64,000 bases of DNA from the NCBI RefSeq assembly GCF_006439055.1, contig NZ_RCZC01000002.1, positions 1,614,114 through 1,678,113 on the forward strand, read 5' to 3'. A program made the translations under genes and the position numbers. Numbering within the stretch: the first letter of the stretch is position 1; each line of letters opens with the position of its first letter. A model generated the notes under the pieces. That model was not told where the DNA came from. It worked only from the letters and a program-made list of their open reading frames with translations, and did no database searches. Below, in pieces: positions 8,684 to 17,555 of the stretch. The DNA comes from Sphingomonas glacialis. GTDB taxonomy: Bacteria > Pseudomonadota > Alphaproteobacteria > Sphingomonadales > Sphingomonadaceae.

Positions 8684-9213
8684 TAAAATTCTATTTATTT
8701 AATTTCGGTTGTATAACGAATTTATTGATCTCCCAATCAACCTAAACGCCTAATAATTGAAATGGATCCTATTTTCGCCCGAATATCGAATCGATCGCGG
8801 TACCTTGATCATACACGATCCCTATTACCCCGCCAGAAGGATATGGTACTGCTCATCGAGCGAGATCGGGCGCTCAAGCCTTTCTGCAGGGACATCGACT
8901 GACGAATTCTACGACGATACAGAAAAGGCAGGGAGCGTGAATCGCCCCCCTCCATCGTCCAGCGCGACCTGCGCAGTTAGCGAGCGGGGGGATTTCGGGA
9001 ACGGCCAGGCACGATAAGCTCTGCGTTGTTCTCGACGACCCGTCGCTCGCGGTTGCGGAGGTCGGAACGGAGAAGCAAATGCAAGCCTCGGTCTGCCTGA
9101 CGATCAGGTGGCGGCGGTGTACCGAAGACAAGATTCCGCCCGCGCGAAGCTACGCACCGGCGGTTTCCAAAATCAAAGGCCACCCTGGCGAAGGGCTTGG
9201 GGCCTACCCTGCC
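8684..9213. other. 530-bp stretch without a convincing gene
   Basis: The first 80 bp upstream of the sulfotransferase is strongly AT-rich (TTTATTTAATTTCGG, TAATAATTGAAATGG) and probably holds its promoter. Beyond it, short open frames on both strands (for example 8757-9017 plus) lack a ribosome site, a recognisable motif and biased codon use. From about 9000 the composition returns to the GC-rich background. It looks like the decayed edge of an acquired segment. Confidence 0.5.
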
Positions 9214-9519
9214 TTAATAGAAGCGCGGGATCGGCCCCCGCCGCGGCGTCTGGCCGGGCAGATCGACCATGATGCGATCGACGTAGCACCAGCCCCATCC
9301 TTCGGGCGGATCATAGCCCTCGATGATCGGATGGCGCGTCGCATGGAAATGCGCGGTGGCGTGGCGGTGCGGCGAATCGTCGCAGCAGCCGACATGGCCG
9401 CAGCTGCGGCAAATCCGGAGGTGCAGCCATGCGCTGCCGATCGCGAGACATTCCTCGCATCCCTTGGCGCTCGGCGTGACGGCGTTGACCGTCGCCATAT
9501 GGTCGCACGTCTGGGACAT
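9214..9519 (-). CDS. UBP-type zinc finger domain protein
   Basis: A 101-residue protein consisting almost entirely of a UBP-type (ZnF-UBP) zinc finger: CDHM near residue 5, CEEC, CRSCGHVGCCD, then HATAHFHATRH, ending in a PEGWGWCYVD segment where this family normally packs against the fold. In eukaryotes such domains bind the free C-terminus of ubiquitin; bacterial stand-alone versions have no established ligand. The ATG overlaps the stop of the upstream flavoprotein gene by one base (TGATG), so it is coupled to that gene and is the third gene of the DUF4126-flavoprotein-UBP operon. Confidence 0.9.
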   Translation of the reverse strand: MSQTCDHMATVNAVTPSAKGCEECLAIGSAWLHLRICRSCGHVGCCDDSPHRHATAHFHATRHPIIEGYDPPEGWGWCYVDRIMVDLPGQTPRRGPIPRFY

Positions 9520-10913
9520 CAGGCTTGCTTCGGGTCCGCGCTCGGCGGCGCGAGGCTTTGGAGCACGGTGGGGATCAGCTCGGACACGGTCGGATGGATC
9601 GGCACTGCCCAGCGCAGCACATCGATCGGCTGATCGGCGTTCATCATGTCGAGGATGCCGTGGATCGCCTCGTCGCCGCCGGTCCCCAGGATCGCGGCGC
9701 CGAGGATGCGCTTGGTCTCGGCATCGGCGACGATCTTGATCATCCCCTTGGTCTCGCCTTTCTCCACCGCGCGGCCGACGCGCGTCATCGGGCGGGTGGC
9801 GACCAGGATCGGGCGGCCCGACTCCGCTGCCTGCACCTGCGTAACGCCGACGCGACCGAGCGGCGGGTCGATATAGAGCGCATAGCCCGGGATACGCGCG
9901 CTGACCTTGCGGTGCTCGCCATCGAGCAGATTAGCGGCAACGATCTCGAAATCGTTATAGGCGGTGTGGGTGAAGGCGCCGCGCCCGTTGCAATCGCCGA
10001 GCGCCCAGATGCCGGGGACATTGGTCTGCAACCCGTCGTCGACCGTGATGTGGCCATGCGCGTCGGTCTCCACGCCCGCAGCGTCGAGGCCGAGATCGTC
10101 GGTATTCGGGCGCCGCCCGACCGCGAGCAGGACATGGCTGCCGATCACAACCGGCTCGCCGTCATGGCAATCGACCGACACCGCGACACCGTCCGCGTGC
10201 GGCGCAAAGCCGATGCAGTTCGCGCCCGCCCGCACCGCAATGCCTTCGTCCTCAAGGATCTGGCGGACTGCGTCGGAGATTTCTGGGTCCTCGCGCGCGA
10301 TCAGGCGGTCGCCGCGTTCGACCACGGTCACCGCAGCGCCGAAACGGCGGTACATCTGCGCGAATTCGAGCCCGATATAGCTGCCGCCGACGACGACGAG
10401 ATGCTCAGGCACCTGCGCCAACACGACCATGTCGGTATTGTCGAGATGCGGCACCTCGCTCACGCCCGGCATGTCGGGCACCGCGGCGCGGCCGCCGACA
10501 TTGAGGAAGATGCGCGGCGCGGTCAGTTCCTCGCCATCGACGTCCACGGTGGTGGGCCCGGTGAGGCGCGCATGGCCGCGCAGGAAGGTCAGCCGCTCCA
10601 TCTTGGCGAGCCAGCGCTCGTTGCTGCCGCGCGCATCGAGCGTCACCTTGTGCGCGCGTGCCGCGACCGCGGGCATATCGATCGTCACCGCGCCGACCTG
10701 CACCCCGAAATCGGCGGCACGCCGGGCGAGATGCGCGGCATAGGCGCTCGCCACCAGCGTCTTGGTCGGCATGCATCCGGTGTTGACGCAGGTCCCGCCG
10801 ACCAGCTTGCGCTCGATCAGCGCGACGGTCATTCCCGCCGCGGTGAGCCGCCCGGCCAGCGGCGGCCCCGCCTGCCCCGCGCCGATGATGATCGCATCGA
10901 ACTTGCGGGTCAC
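9519..10913 (-). CDS. FAD-dependent pyridine nucleotide-disulfide oxidoreductase, mercuric reductase-like
   Basis: A 464-residue two-dinucleotide-fold flavoprotein. The FAD-binding IIIGAGQAGPPLAGRL is at about residues 7-22, and the redox-active disulfide is in GGTCVNTGCMPTKTL. The NAD(P)-binding VVVGGSYIGLEFAQ is mid-protein, with WALGDCNG later, and the C-terminal dimerisation domain carries the HPTVSELIPT segment with the catalytic-type His. It lacks the N-terminal metal-binding domain and C-terminal Cys pair of true mercuric reductases, so it is better described as MerA-like. The GTG start overlaps the stop of the DUF4126 gene (GTGA). The substrate is unknown. Confidence 0.9.
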   Translation of the reverse strand: MTRKFDAIIIGAGQAGPPLAGRLTAAGMTVALIERKLVGGTCVNTGCMPTKTLVASAYAAHLARRAADFGVQVGAVTIDMPAVAARAHKVTLDARGSNERWLAKMERLTFLRGHARLTGPTTVDVDGEELTAPRIFLNVGGRAAVPDMPGVSEVPHLDNTDMVVLAQVPEHLVVVGGSYIGLEFAQMYRRFGAAVTVVERGDRLIAREDPEISDAVRQILEDEGIAVRAGANCIGFAPHADGVAVSVDCHDGEPVVIGSHVLLAVGRRPNTDDLGLDAAGVETDAHGHITVDDGLQTNVPGIWALGDCNGRGAFTHTAYNDFEIVAANLLDGEHRKVSARIPGYALYIDPPLGRVGVTQVQAAESGRPILVATRPMTRVGRAVEKGETKGMIKIVADAETKRILGAAILGTGGDEAIHGILDMMNADQPIDVLRWAVPIHPTVSELIPTVLQSLAPPSADPKQA

Positions 10914-11362
10914 AGCGCGAACACCACGATTGCGGCCGCGGCAAGCGCGAGCGCATCCTCGACCAGCGCAGCAGGCAGATCGCGCCCGAACGCCACCGCC
11001 AGACGGGTGCGCAGCGCCGCGCCACCGAGCGTGCCGACCACGGCACCGATCAGCCCGAGCCCCAGCCCGACCAGCGGCATCCCCGCGCCGACCCCGATCG
11101 CCGCGCCCGATACGCCGCCGCTCACCAGCCGCGCGCCGAACGGCCCGGCCAATTTGCGGCTCGGCGTGGTCGGCAAGACATCGCCGACGAACTCGCCGAG
11201 CGCGAGCAGCGAGAAGATCCAAGGCGTGAAGCGCCACCCGAAAAAGGCGAGCCAGCTGCCGTCGAGCGCAAGTCCGCGCGTTGCGGCCCAGGCGATCGCG
11301 GCGGGCGCGAGCATCGTGCGCGACCCCGCGACGATACCGATCAAGAGCGCGAGCATGATCAT
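10910..11362 (-). CDS. DUF4126 family membrane protein
   Basis: A 150-residue hydrophobic protein with about four membrane segments and the DUF4126 opening MLALLIGIVAGSRTMLAPAAIAW. It also carries a glycine-rich stretch (SGGVSGAAIGVGAGMPLVGLGLGLIGAVVG). The start at 11362 (ATGATCATG) follows a GAAGGAAC stretch; an upstream frame to 11401 adds a polar leader that does not fit the family. The stop overlaps the GTG start of the flavoprotein, so the two are translationally coupled. No function is established for the family. Confidence 0.87.
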   Translation of the reverse strand: MIMLALLIGIVAGSRTMLAPAAIAWAATRGLALDGSWLAFFGWRFTPWIFSLLALGEFVGDVLPTTPSRKLAGPFGARLVSGGVSGAAIGVGAGMPLVGLGLGLIGAVVGTLGGAALRTRLAVAFGRDLPAALVEDALALAAAAIVVFAL

Positions 11363-11427
11363 CGAGTTGTTCCTTCGAGCGGAGACCTCCGTCCCTCCCA
11401 TGCGCGCCGCGCGCGGTCAAACGAGTC

Positions 11428-12942
11428 CTAGCTTTCCTCGATGCGACGCTCGCCCTCGGGGAGCAGCGACAGCTCGCGCCAATCGACCTCTTCCTGCAGG
11501 CGGTAATAGCTGTCGTCGCCAAGCGCGTCGTCGGTGCGCAGCGCCTCGAGCCGTTTGCGTTCGGCGGCGATGCCCTTGAGGCCGATCTTGCGATAGCGTT
11601 TCTCGTCCGCGGTGCCGAGCATCGAATAGGCATAGCGGAACTGATCGGCCTCACGCCCCTCGACATCGTCGAGCGCGGCAGCGCCCGCCTTCGCCAGATC
11701 GCGCCGCGCGTCGGCGAGCTCGGCGTCGGGATCATCGACCGAATCGAGCCCGAGCCAGCGGATCAACGGCGCAAGTGTCATACCCTGGACGATCAGCGTG
11801 GCGAGCACGACCGCGAACGCGGTCAGCACGACGACGTCGCGCTGCGGGAAATCCGCGGGCAGCGCAAAGGCCGTTGCCAGCGTGATCAGTCCGCGCATCC
11901 CGCACCACGACACGAACACGCCTTGCGCCAGCGTCGGCGGCGAGAGATCCCCGCGCACGGCCGCGAAGCGCGCCGCGAGCAGGTTCCACGCCATCACTAC
12001 GAAGATCCGCGCGCCGATCACAGCGAGGATCACGACGCCTGCAACCTCGAGCGAATCCCACAGATGCACCGCGTTCATCCGCCCGACGATCAGCCGCGCC
12101 TGCATGCCCATCAGCAGGAAAGCGAGCACGTTGAACAGAAACACCACGGTCGCCCACACCGCGAAGCTGTGGACGCGCATCCGCGGCGATCCATCACCGC
12201 CAGCGCGTGCGATCGTCATCGCGCAGCCGACTACGGCGAGCACGGGCGAGAGTTCGAGATGCTCGGCGACAATCCACACCGCGAACGCGTTGATGAACTG
12301 CAGGATGTTGCCGCCGAGCGTCCCCGCGACGAATTTGCCGAGCCACTGGAAGGCGAACGCGCTGGCGATGCCGAGCACGATCCCGCCCGGCGCGGCAAAA
12401 GCGAGCCGCAGCGCGACACCGGTGCTGAACCCGCCATTCGCCTGCACCGCGAGCGCGGCGCCGAACAGCAATAGCGCGGTCGCATCGTTGAACAGGCTTT
12501 CGCCCTTGAGCACCGCGATCGTCCGCTTGGGCAGCGAGACCGTGCCGAGCACCGCGGTCGCCGCCGCGGCATCGGGCGGCGCGACGATCGCGCCGAGCGC
12601 CACCGCCGCGGCGAGCGGCAGGCCGACGAACGCGACGCCGATCCACGCCACCGTCGCGGTGGTGACGAGGATCGCCCCCACCGCGAGGATCGACAGCGGT
12701 CGCCACAGGCGCCGGGCGGCGTGGAGCGGAAAATCGAACGCCGCATCGAGCAGCACTGGCGCGATGAACAGCGCGAGCACGGTGCTGGGATCGATCACGA
12801 TCGTTGGCGCGCCGGGAATGAACGCCACGATCACCCCGCCCATCGCCAGCATCGCCGGATACGGCAAATTGAGGCGGCGCGACGCCTGGAGCGACACGAT
12901 CGCCGCGAACAGGAGCGCCAACAGGCTTTCGAAAAAGGTCAT
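11428..12942 (-). CDS. CPA1-family sodium/proton antiporter
   Basis: A 504-residue inner-membrane cation/proton antiporter with about 12 membrane segments and a cytoplasmic C-terminal domain of about 100 residues. The ion-binding helix shows the family pattern: GAIVAPPDAAAATAV (the PPDA variant of the ND/DP motif), then LKGESLFNDATALLLF. Downstream segments such as VVFLFNVLAFLLMG and SWCGMRGLITLATAFALP match CPA1 exchangers. It probably exports Na+ or K+ in exchange for protons for pH and salt homeostasis. It stands alone, convergent or tail-to-head with unrelated neighbours. Confidence 0.92.
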   Translation of the reverse strand: MTFFESLLALLFAAIVSLQASRRLNLPYPAMLAMGGVIVAFIPGAPTIVIDPSTVLALFIAPVLLDAAFDFPLHAARRLWRPLSILAVGAILVTTATVAWIGVAFVGLPLAAAVALGAIVAPPDAAAATAVLGTVSLPKRTIAVLKGESLFNDATALLLFGAALAVQANGGFSTGVALRLAFAAPGGIVLGIASAFAFQWLGKFVAGTLGGNILQFINAFAVWIVAEHLELSPVLAVVGCAMTIARAGGDGSPRMRVHSFAVWATVVFLFNVLAFLLMGMQARLIVGRMNAVHLWDSLEVAGVVILAVIGARIFVVMAWNLLAARFAAVRGDLSPPTLAQGVFVSWCGMRGLITLATAFALPADFPQRDVVVLTAFAVVLATLIVQGMTLAPLIRWLGLDSVDDPDAELADARRDLAKAGAAALDDVEGREADQFRYAYSMLGTADEKRYRKIGLKGIAAERKRLEALRTDDALGDDSYYRLQEEVDWRELSLLPEGERRIEES

Positions 12943-13017
12943 CGCGCGAGGCTATCAAGCGGCGACGGCGGTGTCAGGCACAGCGCGGCCGCCAGCCGGC
13001 CGGGGTCGGCAGCCGGC

Positions 13018-14109
13018 TTAATGCAACAGCCCCGCGGCACGCAGCGCACGCGCGATGACCGCCTGTACGCCGTTCGCCGGATCTTCCGCGCGATCGCTGG
13101 CCGGGCGCGCGGTTGTGCGGTCCGGGCGAGGCTTGGGTTTCGCGCCGCTGCTCGCGCGGTGCAATCCCCACGACTCGGCGATCGCGCGACTGCTCGAAAG
13201 CCCGACATCGAGCATATAGGGGCCGGCCTCGCCAAGTCCTTCGGGGCCGGCTGGATCGATCGGCACGCCGTGGCCCATTCCCGCCACCGTCCATTGCTCG
13301 ACCGCCGCGCGCCCGGTCGCGTCGCGCCACACGCGCTGCTCCCAGTTCGGGCCGCCCCGCGTCTCGCTCGGCGCGGCGGGCAGGCCATGCACGGCGCGCC
13401 ACTGGCCGGCGAGCTGATCGGCGTTGAGCGGCACGACGGTCCGATCGGCATCGCCCTGCCAGATCGACACGGCAGGAAGCCGGCGCGGCACCTGCCCCGC
13501 GGCGTCGCGCACCGCGTCGGCCGCATCAGTCGCGCTCGCGGCGCCGTGCCCGCGCATCCGGTCGAGCGCCTGCAACATGCCGGTCGCGCCGCCATAAGGC
13601 AGCCCGCCGATGATAGCGCCTGCCGCAAACAGATCGGGATAGGTGGCGAGCATCACCGCCGCCATCGCGCCGCCGGCCGAGAGACCGGTGACGAAGACGC
13701 GATTGCGGTCGAGCTGGTGCGTCGCGATCATCGTCTCGACCATCTGTGCGATCGACTGCGCCTCGCCCCCCGAGCGCGCGATGTCGCTCCGCTCAAACCA
13801 GTTGAAGCACAGGTTCATGTTGTTGGCGCGGCGCTGCTCCGGGTAGAGCAAGGCAAAGCCTTCGCGATCGGCGAGCGCCGACCAGCCGCTGCCCTGATCG
13901 TACCCCGCGGCCGTTTGCGTGCAGCCGTGCAGCACGACCACCAGGGGCGCGTGGGGCCGGAGATCGGGGGGAAGGTAGCAATAGGCACCGAGCGCGCCGG
14001 GATCGCTGCCGAAATCGGCGAGCGGTGTCAGCCGGCTCGGCATGTCGGGGGTGTTGGTCGGATAGGAATATGCCGCCATGCGGGCGAGCGTGTCTGAGAT
14101 GCGCCGCAT
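13018..14109 (-). CDS. PHB depolymerase-type esterase
   Basis: A 363-residue alpha/beta hydrolase of the polyhydroxybutyrate depolymerase/LpqC esterase group. LGAYCYLPPDL and PLVVVLHGCTQTAAGYD (oxyanion region) are followed by the lipase box GLSAGGAM with the nucleophilic Ser, an acidic segment near IWQGDADRTV, and the catalytic His in VAGMGHGVPI. There is no clear signal peptide. The C-terminal 60 residues are basic and Pro/Arg-rich. The start is taken as ATG 14109, which has a GAGG ribosome site eight bases upstream; a TTG at 14136 is possible. The true substrate may be an aryl ester or short polyester. Confidence 0.88.
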   Translation of the reverse strand: MRRISDTLARMAAYSYPTNTPDMPSRLTPLADFGSDPGALGAYCYLPPDLRPHAPLVVVLHGCTQTAAGYDQGSGWSALADREGFALLYPEQRRANNMNLCFNWFERSDIARSGGEAQSIAQMVETMIATHQLDRNRVFVTGLSAGGAMAAVMLATYPDLFAAGAIIGGLPYGGATGMLQALDRMRGHGAASATDAADAVRDAAGQVPRRLPAVSIWQGDADRTVVPLNADQLAGQWRAVHGLPAAPSETRGGPNWEQRVWRDATGRAAVEQWTVAGMGHGVPIDPAGPEGLGEAGPYMLDVGLSSSRAIAESWGLHRASSGAKPKPRPDRTTARPASDRAEDPANGVQAVIARALRAAGLLH

Positions 14110-14229
14110 TCCGGGCCTCGTCGATAGTGCCCGCAAACTGCCGGCTGGTTTCTAGAGATAGGGATTATGCTGCAGTGCACAATGAAAAAAGGGCATCGCC
14201 TGCTGCGATCACGTCGCGACGCGCCATCG

Positions 14230-14493
14230 CTAGCCGACCGGATCCGGAGTCCGGCGCAGATTGATCGCATCATATTGCTCGAGCAAAAGCGCGACTTCGC
14301 GCACCGTCGTTTCGAGTTCGCGCCGATGGCGCTCGGTCGCGTCGGCGGTCGGGACGCCGTGACGACCGTCATGAATCGAAAAGCCATTCTCGATCAACCA
14401 GAGCGCGTCGCTCGCGCGCGAGCGTTCGCGGCGCAAATGCATCGCCCATTGCTCGACCAGGCCGGAGGGAACGAGACGATCGATTTCACCCAT
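14230..14493 (-). CDS. hypothetical protein
   Basis: An 87-residue soluble protein (MGEIDRLVPSG...) with a mostly helical, charged composition (WAMHLRRERSRASDALWLIENGFSIHDG) and no recognised domain. A longer frame with a GTG at 14538 exists, but its first codons fall inside a perfect hairpin (14533-14561) that looks like the terminator of the csbD-like gene upstream, so the ATG at 14493 is preferred. The ribosome site is weak. It is probably real because codon use matches its neighbours, but this is not certain. Confidence 0.55.
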   Translation of the reverse strand: MGEIDRLVPSGLVEQWAMHLRRERSRASDALWLIENGFSIHDGRHGVPTADATERHRRELETTVREVALLLEQYDAINLRRTPDPVG

Positions 14494-14532
14494 AGTCAGC
14501 CGTTCGATTGTCTTCGTCCCCCAACAGCGTTT

Positions 14533-14561
14533 CGCCACCGTGCCGTCGCGGCACGGTGGCG
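14533..14561 (-). terminator. perfect 12-bp hairpin after the CsbD-family gene
   Basis: The arms CGCCACCGTGCC and GGCACGGTGGCG pair perfectly around a five-base loop, eight bases downstream of the stop of the minus-strand CsbD-family gene at 14570. Read on the minus strand it is followed by AAACGC, not a T-tract, so it may stop transcription with help or protect the mRNA end. Confidence 0.6.
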
Positions 14562-14569
14562 ATCTGGCG

Positions 14570-14851
14570 TTACTTGCCGCGCAGCGTGTTCATCACGGCG
14601 AGGCCGAGCACGCCGACCAACGCTGCCGTAGCATAAGGCCGCTCGCGCGCGAAGGTACGGGCCTTGTCGAGCAGCGGACCGGGGTTCGAGACGGCATCGA
14701 CCGCCGCGCCCGCGACCTGCTTGGCATTGCCGACAACCTGATCGGCGACGCCCGAACCCTGCAGCGACGTATCGCCCGTCAGCTTGCCCGCAGCTTCCTT
14801 GACGGTGCCACCGAGATCCTGAGCTTCACCCTTGAACGTCGTGCTGTTCAT
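14570..14851 (-). CDS. CsbD-family stress-response protein with C-terminal membrane segment
   Basis: A 93-residue protein. Residues 1-55 match the CsbD fold (FKGEAQDLGGTVKEAAGKLTGD, GSGVADQVVGNAKQVAGAA), a small helical protein often induced by general stress. About residues 70-90 form one hydrophobic segment (TAALVGVLGLAVMNTL), like many alphaproteobacterial members with an added tail anchor. The start is ATG 14851, preceded by GAAAGG; an in-frame ATG at 14866 adds five residues. The biochemical role of the family is unknown. Confidence 0.88.
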   Translation of the reverse strand: MNSTTFKGEAQDLGGTVKEAAGKLTGDTSLQGSGVADQVVGNAKQVAGAAVDAVSNPGPLLDKARTFARERPYATAALVGVLGLAVMNTLRGK

Positions 14852-14998
14852 AATTGACCTTTCCATGCGCTATGCCGGTCTTGGCGCGCGTGCGGCGATA
14901 ACGAGCATTTGCGGCAGAAGGTCCCGACACAGAGCCGGACACCGGTGGAAAAGCGCCGAACCTTTCCTATTTCGTATCATTGAGAATGGGATACGGAC

Positions 14999-15262
14999 AT
15001 GGCGAACGGCTGGGCGCAGGACGGCGCGATACAGGATCAGATCGACGATACGGTGGCGGACGCGGTCTCCGCAGCCCGGGCTCAGTTGCTCGCGGGCGAG
15101 GCGGCGCACTCTTGCGCGCAGTGCGGCGAGGATATTCCTGAAGCGCGCCGTCAGGCGCTGCCCGGCGCACGCACGTGCATCGCCTGCCAGTCGAAGCGCG
15201 ATGCCCAGATTCGCAGCGTCGGGATCAACCGGCGCGGCAGCAAGGATAGCCAGCTGCGCTAG
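14999..15262 (+). CDS. DksA/TraR-type C4 zinc finger protein
   Basis: An 87-residue protein with a DksA/TraR-like zinc finger: CAQCGEDIPEARRQAL followed by TCIACQSK (two CxxC pairs at about residues 39-42 and 60-63). The helical N-terminus is only about 35 residues, shorter than DksA's coiled coil, so it resembles TraR/YbiI-type small members that may bind RNA polymerase near the secondary channel. It has no operon partner and lies divergent from the CsbD-family gene across 147 bp. The regulatory targets are unknown. Confidence 0.86.
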   Translation: MANGWAQDGAIQDQIDDTVADAVSAARAQLLAGEAAHSCAQCGEDIPEARRQALPGARTCIACQSKRDAQIRSVGINRRGSKDSQLR

Positions 15263-15388
15263 CCCCGCAGTCGGAACGGCCGCGCACCGGCGCGCCGTCG
15301 CCTGTCTGTCACTTTCCCGAACGATCCGTTGCAGTCGCGCGCGACATTGCCGATAGGGCCGCACCGGGATCGACGAGACAGGGGCAAG

Positions 15389-16273
15389 ATGACGATGAAC
15401 GGCTTCAGGGCGCTTGCCATGGTGATGGCGCTGTGCGCGATCACCCCTGCCGCCGCGCAACCGCGCCAGCGTACGATCCTCTTCATCGGCAACAGCTTCA
15501 CCCAAGGCGCGCATTCGCCGGTGCGCAACTGGCACGCCGGCAATGTCGTCGACCTCAACCGCGACGGCTATGGCGGCGTGCCGGCGCTGTTCAAGGAATT
15601 CACCGAGGAGGCCGGGCTCAATTACGCCGTCAGCCTCGAGACGCAGGGCGGCAAGACGCTCGCCTTTCATTATGACGAGCGCCGCGCGCTGTTCGAACGC
15701 GCGTGGGACGTCGTCGTGCTCCAGGAATTCAGCACGCTCGACAGCGGACGCCCCGGCGACGCCAGCGGCTATCTGCGCAGCGTGCCACGCCTCGCCGGCT
15801 TGTTCCGAAGCTACAATCCTGCGGTGCAGATCGAACTGATGGCGACGTGGAGCCGCGCCGATGAGACCTATCGGCCGGGCGGGCATTGGTATGGCCACCC
15901 GGTCACCGCGATGGCGCTCGATCTGCGCGGCGCCGCCAACCGCGCGCGCGTCGCGACGCGCGGGCTCGGCGTGCTACCCGTCGGCGAGGCGTGGAACCGC
16001 GCGATCCTGACCGGGGTCGCCGACGCCAATCCCTATGACGGTGTGACCTATGGCAAGCTCGATCTGTGGAGCTACGACCAATACCATGCGAGCGTGTACG
16101 GCTATTATCTCGAGGCACTGGTCGTGTTCGGCCGCATCACCGGGGTCGATCCGCTGACGCTCGGCAAGGGGGAAAGCGCCGCCGACGAGCTTGGCCTGTC
16201 GCCGGCGCAGGCCACCGCGCTGCAACGCGTCGCGCACGACCAGCTCGCCGCAGAGACGCGTCCGCGCCGCTAG
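15389..16273 (+). CDS. exported SGNH/GDSL-type hydrolase (DUF4886-like)
   Basis: A 294-residue protein with a signal peptide (MNGFRALAMVMALCAITPAAAQP). The mature start ILFIGNSFTQG carries the block I Ser of SGNH hydrolases, and the C-terminal Asp/His pair is probably in YDQYHASVYGYYLEALV, matching the DUF4886 pattern. It is likely a periplasmic esterase or deacetylase acting on a glycan. The start ATG 15389 has a GGGGCA ribosome site; a longer frame from 15329 adds a polar leader. It is convergent with the PNPOx-like gene, which ends 9 bp away. Confidence 0.82.
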   Translation: MTMNGFRALAMVMALCAITPAAAQPRQRTILFIGNSFTQGAHSPVRNWHAGNVVDLNRDGYGGVPALFKEFTEEAGLNYAVSLETQGGKTLAFHYDERRALFERAWDVVVLQEFSTLDSGRPGDASGYLRSVPRLAGLFRSYNPAVQIELMATWSRADETYRPGGHWYGHPVTAMALDLRGAANRARVATRGLGVLPVGEAWNRAILTGVADANPYDGVTYGKLDLWSYDQYHASVYGYYLEALVVFGRITGVDPLTLGKGESAADELGLSPAQATALQRVAHDQLAAETRPRR

Positions 16274-16282
16274 CGGACGCCG

Positions 16283-16714
16283 CTAGGGCCGGACCTCGCC
16301 CTGGTCCTCGCCGTTCCAGTAATGCAGCCGTTCGGCATGGACCTTGATCAGCACGAGCCCGGGCGTGTCGACGCCTTGCTCGAACCAGCGCTCGAGATCG
16401 GGATTCCAATGCTCGGCGAACATCGCCTTGTCGCGGATCAGCTCGGCCTCGCCCGCCGCCGCGATGAACAAGGGCGGCTTGCCGAGCAGCCCCGAATTGC
16501 CGTGGAGCGTCAGCCCGACCTTGGGATTCGCCGCGATCTCGGCCACGGTCTGCGTATCGTCGAGCGCGAAGAAATAGCTGTCGCCATCATAGTCGACATC
16601 GGCGTTATTGCTCATCGGGCGCGCGGCGAGCCCGCCATCGGGTGCGACCGTCGTCAGCATCGTGAAGTCGATCTTGCGCATCGCCGCGGAAAGATCCTCG
16701 AGGGTCATCGGCAC
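16283..16714 (-). CDS. pyridoxamine 5'-phosphate oxidase-like flavoprotein (general stress protein 26 type)
   Basis: A 143-residue split-barrel flavin-binding protein. The opening DLSAAMRKIDFTMLTTVAPDG and the segments RPMSNN, YFFALDDTQTVAEIAANPKVGLT match the Pyrid_ox_like family related to GSP26. It probably binds FMN or F420-like cofactors, not pyridoxamine phosphate. A GTG start at 16714 is preferred because AGGAGAG lies six bases upstream; the in-frame ATG at 16708 is too far from it. It follows a PRC-barrel membrane gene on the same strand, separated by 11 bp, so they are likely co-transcribed. Confidence 0.88.
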   Translation of the reverse strand: MPMTLEDLSAAMRKIDFTMLTTVAPDGGLAARPMSNNADVDYDGDSYFFALDDTQTVAEIAANPKVGLTLHGNSGLLGKPPLFIAAAGEAELIRDKAMFAEHWNPDLERWFEQGVDTPGLVLIKVHAERLHYWNGEDQGEVRP

Positions 16715-16725
16715 CGGCTGCTCTC

Positions 16726-17355
16726 CTATTGTGTGAGGGCGACAACCGGCGGTCGCGACGAGGGTTCCGCCAGAGCCTCGAGCGAAACCGGCCAGGCGCC
16801 GGGTTCAAGCAATGGTCGCCGCGAGAGCGCCGCGGCGTCGAGATCGCAGATCGGACCCTGGGCAGAGAAACGCACCTCGCCCGGATCCAACGCGCGCAGC
16901 CGTTCGCCGACGCCGCCGACCCCGCCTTCGCTGATCACGACATACGCCAGCGCCGAGTCACTGCACCGCATCATGCCATCGACCACGGTGCCGATCACCG
17001 CGCCGTCGCGCCCGGTGAGCCGTGCCCCGGTGATGGCACCGATCGAGAACAGGCTGGGCACGCGCGCGGCCTGACTGCGCGACGCGGCCGTGCGGCTGCC
17101 ATCCTCGTAGCGCGCCTGGCGCCCGAGCCAGCGCCAGATACCGACGAGATTGACCAGGGTGAGGAAGCCGTTGGTCCACAGCAGATTCTGCTGCCCCGTG
17201 CCGATCGCAACGCTCGACCAGGCGACCGAACCGATCGTGAATACGATGAACCCCCAGCCCGTCACGCGCGTGCCGAGGTTGGCGGCGGTCATCACAGCCG
17301 CGATCATCGTCGCCGCCGGTGCCACCCAGCCAGCCATGTCGCCGAGCGTCGCCAT
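16726..17355 (-). CDS. membrane protein with PRC-barrel-like domain
   Basis: A 209-residue protein with three predicted hydrophobic helices in the first 80 residues (APAATMIAAVMTAANL, GWGFIVFTIGSVAWSS, LLWTNGFLTLVNLVGIW) and a soluble part from about residue 95. FSIGAITGARLTGRDGAVIGTVVDGMM and ALAYVVISEGG follow the PRC-barrel pattern, a beta-barrel seen in RimM and photosynthetic reaction-centre H subunits. It is probably an inner-membrane protein with a cytoplasmic barrel. It precedes the PNPOx-like gene by 11 bp. The function is unknown. Confidence 0.75.
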   Translation of the reverse strand: MATLGDMAGWVAPAATMIAAVMTAANLGTRVTGWGFIVFTIGSVAWSSVAIGTGQQNLLWTNGFLTLVNLVGIWRWLGRQARYEDGSRTAASRSQAARVPSLFSIGAITGARLTGRDGAVIGTVVDGMMRCSDSALAYVVISEGGVGGVGERLRALDPGEVRFSAQGPICDLDAAALSRRPLLEPGAWPVSLEALAEPSSRPPVVALTQ

Positions 17356-17555
17356 TTCGAAGAGACCTTCTGTCAGAGGTGCTGCGCACCCGTAACGGGC
17401 GGGATCAGCAATGTGTCCGGCTGCGACGCTAGAATATCCGGTGACTTGAGCGAGGTTAATTCTCTTTTTCTTTCGGTATGTTGGCGCAATTTTCCCGGAA
17501 CGGGCCGGCGCGCTGGCGGGTTGAAGGTGGAGAACCCGCCAATCGGAGAATGCCC

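Noticed and set aside
8757..9017. A plus-strand 86-codon frame in the AT-rich stretch
   Set aside because: No ribosome site, no recognisable motif and unremarkable codon use.
9519..10913. True mercuric reductase (merA)
   Set aside because: The protein has the disulfide motif but lacks the N-terminal metal-binding domain and C-terminal Cys pair, and there is no merR, merT or merP nearby.
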